From the NCBI RefSeq assembly GCF_014646995.1, contig NZ_BMOI01000004.1:31797-95796 (forward strand): a DNA stretch of 64,000 bases, read 5' to 3'. Position numbers and translations under genes: made by a program. Below, piece by piece: positions 44,822 to 57,125 of the stretch (positions are counted from its first letter, which is position 1; each line of letters begins with the position of its first letter). The notes under the pieces are model-generated. The model was not told the DNA's origin. It searched no databases and saw only the letters and a program-made list of their open reading frames with translations. Source of the stretch: Curtobacterium luteum (GTDB taxonomy: Bacteria > Actinomycetota > Actinomycetes > Actinomycetales > Microbacteriaceae).

Positions 44822-46357
44822 TCAGCGCGTCGCGAGCCGCGCCAGGAGGATCGTCTCCGACGCGATCGCGCGGTGCAGCACGCCGAGGTGCTGCGACTCG
44901 TTCGGGCTGTGCGCACGGGTGTCGGGGTCCTCGACGCCGGTCACCAGGATCTGTGCCTCCGGGAACTCCGCGGCCAGGTCGGAGACGAACGGGATCGACC
45001 CGCCGATGCCCTGCTCGACCGCCTCGGCGCCCCAGCCCTCACGCATCGCGACACGGGCGTCCTGCACGGCCCACCCGGCGGTGTCGACGAGGAACCCGTC
45101 GCCGGCGTCCGGCTCGCTGAGCTCGAGGTGCGCGCCGAACGGCACGTGCGCGCGGAGGTGGCGCTCGACGGCGTCGCGCGCCTCGACCGCCGACTGGCCG
45201 GGTGCGACGCGGACGGAGATCCGGGCGCTCACGGTCGGCAGGAGCGTGTTCGACGCGTTGGCGACGCTCGGGACGTCCATGCCGGTGACGGTGATCGACG
45301 GCTGGAACCACATGCGGCTGAGCACCGGGCCGGTGCCGACCGGGCGGACACCGGGCAGGAGCGCGGCGTCCGCGGCCAGCTCGTCGTCGGAGCGCTCGGG
45401 GACGTCGGCGTCGTACGAGGTGAGGCCCTCGACCGCGACCGAGCCGTCGTCGTCGTGGAGCGAGGCGAGCAGGCGCACCATCGGGATCATCGCGTCCGGG
45501 GCCGCGCCGCCGAACATGCCGCTGTGGCTCGCGTGCTCGAGGGTCGTCAGGGTGAGCTTGAAGGTGACGTTGCCGCGGAGCGACACCGTGATCGAGGGGA
45601 CCTCGGCGGACCAGTTGTCGCTGTCGGCCACGACGATCACGTCCGCCGCGAGGTGCTCCTTCTGCTCGCGGAGGAACGTGCGGAACGACCGTGAGCCGAA
45701 CTCCTCCTCGCCCTCCACGAACAGCACGACACCGAGGTCGAGGTCGTCGCCGAACTGCGCGTGCAGGGCCCGGAGGGACGCGATGTGGGTCATCACGCCG
45801 GCCTTGTCGTCCGAGGCACCGCGGCCGTAGAGGCGGTCGCCGCGGAGGGTCGGCTCGAACGGCGGCGTCTCCCAGAGGGCCTCGTCGCCCTGGGGCTGCA
45901 CGTCGTGGTGCGCGTAGAGCATGACGGTGGGCTTGCCGTTCCGCGCGGGGCGGACCGCGAGCACCGCGGGCTGGCCGAGCTCCACGTCGGCGCCGTCGGT
46001 GTCCTGCGGGGCGGTGGTGTCCTGCTGGGCGGTGTTGTCCGGCGGGGCGGTGGTGTCCTGCTGGGCGCTGTTGTCCTGCGGGGCGCTGGTGTCCTGCGGG
46101 GTGTCGCCCTCGATGGCCGAGCGGACGATGCGCACGGCGTCGTCGGCGAACACACCGGTGCTCCGGGCCAGGTCCGCGACCGCCTCCGCACTCGCGCGGA
46201 CGTTCGCCGGGTCGAACGCCGACCACGACACCGAGGGCAGGCGGACGAGGGCGGACAGGTCGGCGATGGTCGCCGGCAGCGCCCCCTGCACGTGTTCGCG
46301 CAGGGCGTCGAGGAGCGCGGGGTCGGTGGCTGCTGCGTGCTGGTCGGTGTCGGTCAT
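44822..46357 (-). CDS. M20 family dipeptidase/metallopeptidase
   Basis: A 511-residue zinc peptidase. Metal-site motifs are YAHHDVQPQGD (about 148-158), GRGASDDKAG, the catalytic EGEEEFGS, and VADSDNW; a dimerisation domain lies in the middle. It probably cleaves dipeptides or related amides. An insert at residues 87-122 consists of six 6-residue repeats (PQDTSA, PQDNSA, QQDTTA, PPDNTA, QQDTTA, PQDTDG), just before the first strand of the catalytic domain. The start is ATG 46357, with a TAGATT -10-like box 7 bp upstream, so it is probably leaderless. Confidence 0.93.
   Translation of the reverse strand: MTDTDQHAAATDPALLDALREHVQGALPATIADLSALVRLPSVSWSAFDPANVRASAEAVADLARSTGVFADDAVRIVRSAIEGDTPQDTSAPQDNSAQQDTTAPPDNTAQQDTTAPQDTDGADVELGQPAVLAVRPARNGKPTVMLYAHHDVQPQGDEALWETPPFEPTLRGDRLYGRGASDDKAGVMTHIASLRALHAQFGDDLDLGVVLFVEGEEEFGSRSFRTFLREQKEHLAADVIVVADSDNWSAEVPSITVSLRGNVTFKLTLTTLEHASHSGMFGGAAPDAMIPMVRLLASLHDDDGSVAVEGLTSYDADVPERSDDELAADAALLPGVRPVGTGPVLSRMWFQPSITVTGMDVPSVANASNTLLPTVSARISVRVAPGQSAVEARDAVERHLRAHVPFGAHLELSEPDAGDGFLVDTAGWAVQDARVAMREGWGAEAVEQGIGGSIPFVSDLAAEFPEAQILVTGVEDPDTRAHSPNESQHLGVLHRAIASETILLARLATR
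45992..46099. repeat. In-frame 18-bp tandem repeat, six units, in the M20 gene
   Basis: Six imperfect 18-bp units encode the Q/D/T/A-rich hexapeptide insert at residues 87-122. All changes keep the frame. Confidence 0.85.
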
Positions 46358-46364
46358 GTCCCGT

Positions 46365-46370
46365 AATCTA
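46365..46370 (-). promoter_or_regulatory. -10 box of the M20 peptidase gene, overlapping a divergent -10
   Basis: TAGATT on the minus strand ends 7 bp before the M20 ATG. On the plus strand the overlapping TAATCT (46364-46369) may serve the DUF3043 gene, giving it a leader of about 40 nt. Confidence 0.4.
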
Positions 46371-46409
46371 GAGGACGATCCAGCACGCAACCGCAGTCAG
46401 GAACCCACC

Positions 46410-46985
46410 GTGGCGAAGGCAGCCCCCAAGACCAACACGACCGTCAACCCGTCCGAGGCCGAGCTCCTCGAGCAGGGCAAGGGTCGGCCGACGCCGAGCC
46501 GCCGTGAGCGTGAAGCCGCGAACCGTCGCCCCCTCGTCGGCAACTCCCCCGCGGACAAGAAGGCGGCGCGCGCCCGGCTGAACACGGAGCGCGAGAAGGC
46601 CCGTGTCGGCATGGCGAACGGCGAGGAGCGCTACCTCCCCGCGAAGGACCGCGGCGAGCAGCGTCGGTTCGTGCGCGACTGGATCGACGCGCGGTGGAAC
46701 ATCGGCGAGGTCATGATGCCGGTGCTCGTGCTCTTCCTCATCGTCGGGTTCGCGGCCTCGCAGACCGTGCTGGCGTCCTACGCGCTGCTGCTCGTGTGGG
46801 CGTTCGTCGCGCTGTTCGTGCTCGACTGCGTCGTCCTCTGGCTGTCGCTGCGCAAGAAGCTGACGAACAAGTTCGGGTCGATGCAGCGCGGCACGTTCCT
46901 CTACATCCTCACGCGGACGTGGCAGCTGCGGTTCCTCCGCCTGCCGAAGCCGCAGGTGGGTCGCCGGCAGTACCCCACCGTCTGA
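46410..46985 (+). CDS. DUF3043 membrane protein
   Basis: A 191-residue actinobacterial protein. The first ~110 residues are highly charged (PTPSRREREAANRRPLVG, KKAARARLNTEREKARVGM, DRGEQRRFVRDWIDARWNIGE). Two membrane segments follow at about 112-155 and a basic C-terminus ends it. This is the DUF3043 pattern, with no known function. The start is GTG 46410, with CAGGAA about 8 nt upstream. It is divergent from the M20 peptidase gene and followed by the 184-bp repeat array. Confidence 0.9.
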   Translation: MAKAAPKTNTTVNPSEAELLEQGKGRPTPSRREREAANRRPLVGNSPADKKAARARLNTEREKARVGMANGEERYLPAKDRGEQRRFVRDWIDARWNIGEVMMPVLVLFLIVGFAASQTVLASYALLLVWAFVALFVLDCVVLWLSLRKKLTNKFGSMQRGTFLYILTRTWQLRFLRLPKPQVGRRQYPTV

Positions 46986-47144
46986 CCGGCGTCCGTCCGG
47001 ACGTCCTGCTCGGAGCGCTGCTCGACCTCGGTCGGGCGGCGCTCCTGCGTTCTTCGGGAAGCGGAATGCGTCGAGTTGGTCGCATGACATGCCGCTCACC
47101 TCCGCCGCGCCCGCGCTCGTGCTCGTGCCCGTGCCCGGGCCCGC
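46986..47144. other. Spacer between the DUF3043 gene and the 184-bp array
   Basis: This is 159 bp without a gene. The last 50 bp (from about 47095) resembles the GC-rich tail of the 184-bp unit, so it may be the worn end of an earlier copy. I see no clear terminator for the DUF3043 gene. Confidence 0.5.
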
Positions 47145-47696
47145 CTTGCAACCGGTCACGACTCCCCGCCGCGCTCACGCCGAACGGTCACGAGCCGTCG
47201 GTCACGAGCGCCGAGAGCGACCCCTCGTGACCGGCCGCTGAAGCTGAGCGGGGTGTCGTGACCTCGCGCGCGACCGCGTCTTGCGCGCCTGCCACCCCGA
47301 TTCCGAGCCCGAGCCCGCCCGGGCCCGCCTTGCAACCGGTCACGACTCCCCGCCGCGCTCACGCCGAAGGGTCACGAGCCGTCGGTCACGAGCGCCGAGA
47401 GCGACCCCTCGTGACCGAACGCCGAAGTTGAGCGGGGTGTCGTGACCTCGCGCACGACCGCGTCTTGCGTGCCTGCCACTCCGATGCCGAGCCCGAACGC
47501 GCCCGGGCCTGCCTTGCAACCGGTCACGACTCCCCGCCGCGCTCACAGCGAAGGGTCACGAGCCGTCGGTCACGAGCGCCGAGAGCGACCCCTCGTGACC
47601 GAACGCCGAAGCTGAGCGGGGTGTCGTGACCTCGCGCACGACCGCGTCTTGCGCGCCTGCCACTCCGATGCCGAGCCCGAGCGCGCCCGGGCTGCC
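47145..47696. repeat. Three tandem 184-bp units with nested inverted repeats
   Basis: The units begin at 47145, 47329 and 47513 and are nearly identical. Each holds five copies of GTCACGA or its complement, laid out as nested inverted repeats. In unit 1 an outer 16-bp pair (47154-47169 with 47248-47263, 15 of 16 paired) encloses CGGTCACGAG at 47185 and 47199, either of which can pair with CTCGTGACCG at 47224. The same structure recurs at +184 and +368. The ~68-nt Cys/Arg-rich frames across the units are by-products. The function is unknown. Confidence 0.92.
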
Positions 47697-47765
47697 CGCC
47701 CGCCCGGGCTGCCCGCGCGCCCGGGCTGCCCACGCGCCCGCCGTCAGCGGGCGGCCCGCCCGCCG
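47697..47765. repeat. Short GC-rich tandem repeats next to the pyrD stop
   Basis: Imperfect copies of GCGCCCGGGCTGCCC, starting inside the last 184-bp unit, are followed by two copies of CCGCCGTCAGCG. They reach the pyrD stop codon and look like slippage products. Confidence 0.7.
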
Positions 47766-48842
47766 TCAGCGAGCAGCGCGCCGCAGCCGACGACGACGGA
47801 GGTGGTTGATGCGCGCAGCCCAGGTCGGCCCCTCGTAGAGGAAGGCCGTGTAGCCCTGCACGAGCGTCGCGCCGGCGTCGACGCGGTCCTGCACGTCCTG
47901 TTCGCTCGTCACTCCCCCGACCGCGATGACGCAGAACTCCTCGGGGACGGCAGCCCGGACACGCCGCAGGACGTCGAGCGACCGGGCAGCGAGCGGCGCA
48001 CCGGAGAGGCCGCCCGCTCCCATCGCCTCGACCTCGGCCGCCGGGGTCTGCAGCCCGGAACGGTCGATCGTGGTGTTGTTCGCGATGATCCCGGAGAGCC
48101 CGAGCTCGACAGCGAGTCCGGCGATGGCGTCGATCTGCTCGTCGGTCAGGTCAGGCGCGATCTTCACGAGCACCGGGGTCCGCCCTGCGGCGTCGCGCAC
48201 GGCGGTGAGGAGCGGCCGGAGCTGGTCGAGCTCCTGGAGACCACGGAGCCCCGGTGTGTTCGGCGAGCTGACGTTCACGGCGAGGTAGTCGGCGAACGGC
48301 GCGAGGAGCCGCGTCGACTCGAGGTAGTCGTCGATCGCGTCCGCGACGTCGACCACGCGGCTCTTGCCGATGTTGACGCCGATGACCGGCCGGCCGGAGT
48401 TGCGTCGTGCCCGTTCGAGGCGACGCGACGCAGCAGGTGCGCCGTGGTTGTTGAACCCCATCCGGTTGATGAGCGCCCGGTCCGGGATGAGTCGGAACAG
48501 CCGTGGTCGCTCGTTGCCGGGCTGCGGCTTGGCGGTGATCGTGCCGACCTCGACGTGGCCGAACCCCAGCACGCCGAGACCCCGGATGCCCTTCGCGTCC
48601 TTGTCGAACCCGGCCGCGAGACCGAACCGCGACGGGAAGTGGATCCCCATCGTCGTGATGCCGTCGGCGGCCGAGGGGCGGGAGGACCGTTCGACGAGTC
48701 GCCCGATGAACGGCACGTGCGGGATCAGCCGGATGACGGCGAACGCGAGGTGATGGGCTCGCTCCGGGTCCATGTTCGCGAACACGGAGCGGAAGACGAC
48801 CTCGTACCCGCCGCGGATGGCTCGCTCGACGCCGACGCTCAC
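47766..48842 (-). CDS. pyrD: Dihydroorotate dehydrogenase (quinone), class 2
   Basis: A 358-residue membrane-associated flavoenzyme of pyrimidine synthesis. Marks are [12 protein letters not shown] in the N-terminal quinone-tunnel helices, [36 protein letters not shown] with the class 2 catalytic Ser, NTTIDRSGL, and the FMN phosphate site [10 protein letters not shown] and AVGGV. It overlaps nrdR by 4 bp (ATGA) and is the last gene of the dnaE-hisD-nrdR-pyrD run. The 184-bp array lies directly downstream. Confidence 0.96.
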   Translation of the reverse strand: MSVGVERAIRGGYEVVFRSVFANMDPERAHHLAFAVIRLIPHVPFIGRLVERSSRPSAADGITTMGIHFPSRFGLAAGFDKDAKGIRGLGVLGFGHVEVGTITAKPQPGNERPRLFRLIPDRALINRMGFNNHGAPAASRRLERARRNSGRPVIGVNIGKSRVVDVADAIDDYLESTRLLAPFADYLAVNVSSPNTPGLRGLQELDQLRPLLTAVRDAAGRTPVLVKIAPDLTDEQIDAIAGLAVELGLSGIIANNTTIDRSGLQTPAAEVEAMGAGGLSGAPLAARSLDVLRRVRAAVPEEFCVIAVGGVTSEQDVQDRVDAGATLVQGYTAFLYEGPTWAARINHLRRRRLRRAAR

Positions 48843-49318
48843 GCGTCCGCGCCCTCGGGACGGGCAGCGGCGTGGTGGTCGAGGCGGAGCTGGCCGATGG
48901 CGTCCTCGAAGTCCTCGAGGGAGTCGAAGGCCTGGTACACGCTCGCGAAGCGGAGGTACGCGACCTCGTCGAGCTCACGGAGCGGCGCGAGGATCGCGAG
49001 CCCGATGTCGTTCGCGTCGATCTGGCTGGAGCCGGACGACCGCACGGTCTCCTCGACACGCTGCGCGAGGATCGCGAGGTCGCCGTCGGTCACCGGACGG
49101 CCCTGGCACGCCTTCCGGACACCCGAGACGATCTTGTCGCGGCTGAACGGCTCGGTGACGCCGTTGCGCTTCACGACGTTGAGCGACGCCGTCTCGGTCG
49201 TCGAGAACCGGCGCCCGCAGTTCGGGCACTGGCGACGGCGACGGATGGAGGTGCCGTCGTCGCTCGTGCGGGAGTCGACGACGCGGGAGTCCGGGTGGCG
49301 GCAGAAGGGGCAGAACAT
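48839..49318 (-). CDS. nrdR: Transcriptional repressor NrdR
   Basis: A 159-residue repressor of ribonucleotide reductase genes. The zinc ribbon has CPFC (residues 3-6) and CPNC (about 31-34) in the family pattern with [15 protein letters not shown], and the ATP-cone spans about 48-138. It binds NrdR boxes when dATP is high. A TAGCCT -10-like box ends 9 bp before its start, overlapping the end of hisD, so it may have its own promoter. Confidence 0.97.
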   Translation of the reverse strand: MFCPFCRHPDSRVVDSRTSDDGTSIRRRRQCPNCGRRFSTTETASLNVVKRNGVTEPFSRDKIVSGVRKACQGRPVTDGDLAILAQRVEETVRSSGSSQIDANDIGLAILAPLRELDEVAYLRFASVYQAFDSLEDFEDAIGQLRLDHHAAARPEGADA

Positions 49319-49330
49319 GGCGTGCCCAGG

Positions 49331-50638
49331 CTATCGGTTCGTGCGCTCCGTCACGGCGGCTCCGTGCGCGGGCAGCTGTTCCTCGGTCGCGAGCGCCACG
49401 ATGTGCGGCGCGACCTCGGCCAGCGCCTCGGCCGTGTACCGGATCACCTGCTGCGGCCGCAGGAAGGTGGACGCCGAGAGCCCGGACCCGAACCGCGCCT
49501 GCCCACCGGTCGGCAGGACATGGTTCGACCCGGCGAGGTAGTCGCCGAGGCTCACCGGAGTGCTCGGTCCCACGAACACCGCACCCGCGGCGTCGATGTC
49601 GGCGAGGACCGCGTCGTCGTCGGCGGTCTGGATCTCGAGGTGCTCCGGCCCGTAGGCGTTGCTCACGGCCGCGGCATCGGCCAGCGAGTCCACGAGCACG
49701 ATCGCGGACTGCGGACCGTCCAGGGCTGTCTGGAGGCGCGTGGCGGTCCCCACGCGTTCGGTGCGTTCCGGGATCGCGGCCTCGACCGCATCGGCGAACG
49801 CCGGCGACGTGGTCACCAGCACGCTGCCCGCCTGCTCGTCGTGCTCGGCCTGGCTGATGAGGTCGGCGGCCACGTACCCCGCGTCGGCCGAGTCGTCGGC
49901 GATCACGAGGATCTCGGTGGCGCCGGCCTCGGAATCGATGCCGACCGTGCCGCGGACGATCCGCTTCGCCGCCGCGACGTAGTTGTTGCCGGGGCCCGTC
50001 ACGAGGTCGACTGGCTCGAGGCCGATCTCCGGCACGCCGTACGCGAGGGCACCGACCGCGCCGGCACCGCCCATCGCGTAGACCTCGTCCACGCCGAGGA
50101 GCCCCGCTGCCGCGAGGATCGTCGGGTGGACGTGTCCGCCGTGGGCACGCTGCGGCGGGGACACCAACGCGATCGAGCCGACACCGGCGATCTGCGCGGG
50201 CACGACGTTCATGACGACGCTCGACGGGTAGACGGCCTTGCCACCGGGCACGTAGAGCCCGACACGACGCATCGGCTGCCAGCGCTGGTGCACCTCGGCC
50301 CCGTCCGCGAGGGTGGTGACGGACCCGGCGGGCACCTGGGCGGCACTCGCGGCACGGACACGGCGGATCGCTTCGTCGAGGGCCGTGCGGAGTTCGGGGG
50401 TGAGTCCCGCGACCGCTGCCGCGATCTCGGCCGCCGGCACCCGCACGTGCTCCGGGGCACCGCCGTCGAAACGGACGGCCTGCTCGCGGAGCGCCGCCGC
50501 CCCGTGCTCCCGCACCGCGTCGACGAGCTCGCGAGCGGCGTCGACGGCGTGCGAGACGTCACCGACGGCACGCGGCATGAGGCGGAGGAGTTCGGCGCGG
50601 GCGGGGAGGCCACCACGGAGGTCGATTCGCTGCATCAT
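49331..50638 (-). CDS. hisD: Histidinol dehydrogenase
   Basis: A 435-residue zinc enzyme for the last two steps of histidine synthesis. Motifs are RVGLYVPGGKAVYPSSVVMN, VTGPGNNYVAAAKRIV, ATEILVIADDSAD and AEHDEQAGSVLVT, with the catalytic His in YGPEHLEIQT. Two adjacent ATGs (50638, 50635) are possible starts. A TAGGCT -10-like box lies 10 bp upstream, in the 67-bp gap after the phosphotransferase gene. The other his genes are not in the window. Confidence 0.95.
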   Translation of the reverse strand: MMQRIDLRGGLPARAELLRLMPRAVGDVSHAVDAARELVDAVREHGAAALREQAVRFDGGAPEHVRVPAAEIAAAVAGLTPELRTALDEAIRRVRAASAAQVPAGSVTTLADGAEVHQRWQPMRRVGLYVPGGKAVYPSSVVMNVVPAQIAGVGSIALVSPPQRAHGGHVHPTILAAAGLLGVDEVYAMGGAGAVGALAYGVPEIGLEPVDLVTGPGNNYVAAAKRIVRGTVGIDSEAGATEILVIADDSADAGYVAADLISQAEHDEQAGSVLVTTSPAFADAVEAAIPERTERVGTATRLQTALDGPQSAIVLVDSLADAAAVSNAYGPEHLEIQTADDDAVLADIDAAGAVFVGPSTPVSLGDYLAGSNHVLPTGGQARFGSGLSASTFLRPQQVIRYTAEALAEVAPHIVALATEEQLPAHGAAVTERTNR

Positions 50639-50705
50639 CAGGGCACCAAGCCTAGCGACGACGGCCGACAGCCTCCTGGCGGGGCCGGGCCGTGCCTCCA
50701 GGCCG

Positions 50706-51524
50706 TCAGACGGGGGCGACCGCCTCGACGACCGCAGCGTGCCGTGCCACGGCGAGGTCGTCCCACGCACCGAGGACGTGCAGCGTCGCGATGCGGAACG
50801 CGAGCGCGCGGACGAGGAGCTGCGGCCAGTCCGGGGTGCCGTGCCCGAGCGGCACCAGCGCGGAGGTCGGGACGCCCTGCCAGCAGACCGCGTCGACCAC
50901 GGCGACCGCCTCACCGGTGCCGGCGGGACGCCAGTACGGCGGCCAGTCGATGATCGTCGGCGGGGCGCCGTCGGCGAAGAGGACGTTGCCGAGCAGGTCC
51001 CCGTGCACGAGCTGCGACGGGGTCGCCACCGGCCGGAACGCCCGCGCGAGCCGGTCGAGCGTCGGGTCGGTCGGCAGCGGCTCGTCGCCCCAGGCCATCC
51101 GGTCCGCGCGCGACCAGGCGTCGTCGAGGAGCTCTGACGGGTCCTCCAGGAACGCGGGACGACGCAGCCCGGCGATCGCGTCGTGGAAGGCGCGCCCCGC
51201 GTCGACGACGGCCTCGACCCGCGAGGGGTCGGGGCGACCCGGTGCCCACGCCCATGCCTCCCACTCCCCCGCACGCCACGCTCCGGTGGTGGTGCGGACC
51301 GGCCGGGGCGTCCGGAACGCGGGCGTTTCGTCGAGGCCGTCGAGCACGGCGGCGCGCCAGTCGGTGACGGCGGCCCCGTCGTGCGGGCGGAGCACGACCG
51401 GGCCGGCGCGCCAGGTCATGCCGCGTCCGCCGACGAGGCGAACCGGCGCGATGTCGGCGACGCCGAACGCCGCCAGCACCGCAGCGTCGGGCGGTGCAGC
51501 GGCGTCACCCGGCGCGCCGTGCAC
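50706..51524 (-). CDS. APH-fold phosphotransferase-like protein
   Basis: A 272-residue protein with the aminoglycoside phosphotransferase/choline kinase fold. The catalytic loop is VHGDLLGNVLFA near residues 174-185 and the metal-binding Asp follows in PTIIDWPPYW. The N-lobe is short (GGRGMTWRAGPVVLRPH). It resembles the actinobacterial family found next to dnaE/hisD. It should not be read as an antibiotic-resistance gene on this evidence; the substrate is unknown. The start is GTG 51524, 1 bp after the dnaE stop, so it is coupled to dnaE. Confidence 0.82.
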   Translation of the reverse strand: MHGAPGDAAAPPDAAVLAAFGVADIAPVRLVGGRGMTWRAGPVVLRPHDGAAVTDWRAAVLDGLDETPAFRTPRPVRTTTGAWRAGEWEAWAWAPGRPDPSRVEAVVDAGRAFHDAIAGLRRPAFLEDPSELLDDAWSRADRMAWGDEPLPTDPTLDRLARAFRPVATPSQLVHGDLLGNVLFADGAPPTIIDWPPYWRPAGTGEAVAVVDAVCWQGVPTSALVPLGHGTPDWPQLLVRALAFRIATLHVLGAWDDLAVARHAAVVEAVAPV

Positions 51525-51525
51525 G

Positions 51526-55059
<3,534 letters not shown>

Positions 55060-55520
55060 GGAACCTCCGGTTCGCGGGAGCTGCTGCGGTGTGGGAACAG
55101 CCTAACCGCGGCCACCCACATTCCCGGGCGTGGCGGCGTGGCGCTCGGTGACTCACGTGGGCGGGCGCCGTCGATCGGTCGGGACACGCCGCATCCGCGG
55201 TGCCGCGTGGTCGCGAAGTGTCGCCGTCCGCCGGCGGGAGCGACGGTTCGTGCCCTCTCGGCGCGCGTGCCGTGGCGCGCGGCCGCGCCGCGCCGCACCG
55301 CGCCGGACGGGAGGCCCGGGGCGGCCCCGCCACGCGCCTCCAGGCCGGGACCGGGTCGCGCCACGCGCGGGGCGCGACGTCCCGGTCGCGCAACACGCCG
55401 TCGGCGTACCAGGGTGGTCGCAGGAACCGTCGCCCGCCACCCCCTCGAGCGACGGTTTCCGCGACCACGGCGCCCGCGCCCGGGCGAGCCGCCGCGCCGA
55501 GCACCGGCGCCGCACCCCGC
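55060..55520. other. GC-rich spacer between dnaE and rluD
   Basis: This is 461 bp without a supportable gene. It holds the dnaE promoter on the left, an imperfect palindrome with GGACGGGAGGC and GCGCCTCCAGGCC arms at about 55310-55347, and a strong 20-bp inverted repeat at 55414-55468. All frames across it are shadows or compositionally odd. Confidence 0.65.
55414..55468 (-). terminator. Inverted repeat downstream of rluD
   Basis: 20-bp arms (55414-55433 and 55449-55468, 18 of 20 paired; outer arm GTGGTCGC, inner arm AACCGTCGC) with a 15-nt loop, 52 bp after the rluD stop. A worn relative lies at about 55206-55250. It may be a terminator or one of a repeated palindrome family. Confidence 0.6.
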
Positions 55521-56444
55521 CTACGCGGCGCGGATGCGGTCGAGCGCCTCCTGCAGGTCCTCCGGGTACGACGCCTGGAACTCCACCCACTCCCCCGTGC
55601 GCGGGTGCTCGAAGCCGAGCCGCACCGCATCGAGCCACTGCCGGGTCAGCCCGAGCTCGTTCGCGAGCACCGGATCGGCCCCGTACATCGTGTCCCCGAC
55701 GAGCGGGTGCCGGGTCGCCGCCATGTGCACGCGGATCTGGTGCGTCCGACCCGTCTCGAGGTGCACCTCGAGCAGCGTCGCCGACCGGAAGGCCTCGAGC
55801 GTCTCGTAGTGCGTCACGCTCGGCTTGCCGTCCGCCGTGACCGCGAACTTCCAGTCGCTCGACGGGTGCCGGCCGATCGGGGCGTCGATGGTGCCGGAGG
55901 TCGGGTCCGGGTGGCCCTGGGCGAGCGCGTGGTAGACCTTGTCGACCGTCCGCTCCTTGAACGCGCGCTTCAGGTGGGTGTACGCGAGCTCGGTCTTGGC
56001 GACGACCATCAGCCCGGAGGTCCCGACGTCGACCCGGTGCACGATGCCCGCGCGCTCGGCCGCGCCGGAGGTCGCGATCGTGAAGCCGGCGGCTGCGAGG
56101 CCGCCCGGCACGGTCGGGCCGTCCCACCCGGGCGAGGGGTGTGCCGCGACGCCGATCGGCTTGTCCACGACGACGATGTCCTCGTCGTCGTGCGCGATCG
56201 TCATGCCGGGCACCTCGACGGGGACGATGCGCGGAGCTTCCTTCGGCGTCCACTCGACCTGGAGCCAGGAGTCCGCGTGCAGCCGGTCGGACTTGTCCGC
56301 CGTGACGCCGTCGACGGTCACGCCTCCGGCCGCGACGACGTCGGCCGCGAACGACCGGCTGAACCCGAGCAGCTTCGCGATGGCGGCGTCGACGCGCTCG
56401 CCCGCGAGGCCGTCCGGGACGGGGAGGGATCGGGTCTCACTCAA
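55521..56444 (-). CDS. rluD: RluA-family 23S rRNA pseudouridine synthase (RluD-like)
   Basis: A 307-residue pseudouridine synthase. An N-terminal S4 RNA-binding domain (about 10-75) precedes the catalytic domain with the nucleophile Asp in [18 protein letters not shown] near residue 140, plus YHALAQGHP and the C-terminal [13 protein letters not shown]. It modifies uridines in 23S rRNA helix 69 in the RluD model. The start is TTG 56444, with GAGG 8 nt upstream; the longer frame overlaps lspA. The order lspA-rluD is conserved in many bacteria. Confidence 0.92.
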   Translation of the reverse strand: MSETRSLPVPDGLAGERVDAAIAKLLGFSRSFAADVVAAGGVTVDGVTADKSDRLHADSWLQVEWTPKEAPRIVPVEVPGMTIAHDDEDIVVVDKPIGVAAHPSPGWDGPTVPGGLAAAGFTIATSGAAERAGIVHRVDVGTSGLMVVAKTELAYTHLKRAFKERTVDKVYHALAQGHPDPTSGTIDAPIGRHPSSDWKFAVTADGKPSVTHYETLEAFRSATLLEVHLETGRTHQIRVHMAATRHPLVGDTMYGADPVLANELGLTRQWLDAVRLGFEHPRTGEWVEFQASYPEDLQEALDRIRAA

Positions 56445-56454
56445 CGGTCGTGCC

Positions 56455-57123
56455 TCACGTGGCGTCGTGGCCGAGCTGGTCACGGCCGTGCGCGTCGCGT
56501 CCGTCACGCGGCGCGCGCGGGTCGTCGACGAGCGGCCGGGAGGCACTGCTCGCCTCCGCCTCGGCGCTCGCGTCCGCTGCGTCCCGCTCGCGTCGCTGCT
56601 TCTCGCTCACGGCACGGGTGCCGTCGAGGTTCACGCCGAGGATCACGAGCAGGACGAAGATCACCATGCTGACGCAGATGAACGAGTCGGCGATGTTGTA
56701 GATCGCGGGCATCATCCACGGCGTCGAGATGAAGTCCACGACGTGGCCTCGACCGAACCCGGGCTCACGGAAGAGCCGGTCGAGCAGGTTGCCGAGCGCA
56801 CCGCCGAGCAGCATGCCGAGGACGATCGCCCACCACATGGACCGGATCCGCCGCGCGAACACGACGATGGCGACGACGACGGCCGCGGAGACGATCGAGA
56901 ACACCCAGGTCATGTTCACCGCGAAGGAGAACGCGGCCCCGGGGTTCCGGACGTAGAGGAACTGCAGCGCGCCCCCGAGCACGGGGACCACCTGGCCGTA
57001 CGGCAGGTGCGCGACGACGAGCGCCTTCGCCGTCTGGTCGAACGCCACCACGACGACAGCGGCGAAGGCCAGTGCCGCGATCGCGCGGACACTGACCTTC
57101 GCTCGTGGTGCGGGTCGTGACAA
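56455..57123 (-). CDS. lspA: Lipoprotein signal peptidase
   Basis: A 222-residue aspartyl peptidase that removes lipoprotein signal peptides. Four membrane segments lie between about residues 12 and 165. The catalytic aspartates are in GNLLDRLF and in YNIADSFI, and the N-terminal FDQTAKALV and [13 protein letters not shown] blocks are typical. The last ~50 residues are a charged, Ala/Asp/Arg-rich cytoplasmic tail. The start is TTG 57123, 2 bp beyond the divIVA stop. Confidence 0.95.
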   Translation of the reverse strand: MSRPAPRAKVSVRAIAALAFAAVVVVAFDQTAKALVVAHLPYGQVVPVLGGALQFLYVRNPGAAFSFAVNMTWVFSIVSAAVVVAIVVFARRIRSMWWAIVLGMLLGGALGNLLDRLFREPGFGRGHVVDFISTPWMMPAIYNIADSFICVSMVIFVLLVILGVNLDGTRAVSEKQRRERDAADASAEAEASSASRPLVDDPRAPRDGRDAHGRDQLGHDAT

Positions 57124-57125
57124 CG

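Noticed and set aside
47145..47696. CRISPR array
   Set aside because: The units are contiguous 184-bp tandem copies with no unique spacers, and no cas gene is nearby.
47145..47733. Three small minus-strand frames of 68-69 codons inside the 184-bp units
   Set aside because: They repeat because the DNA repeats. They are Arg/Gly-rich, have no ribosome-binding site, and their ends follow the unit boundaries and not a protein pattern.
50706..51524. Aminoglycoside resistance gene
   Set aside because: Only the general phosphotransferase fold is supported. The gene is coupled to dnaE and looks like a conserved housekeeping neighbour, so a resistance call is not justified.
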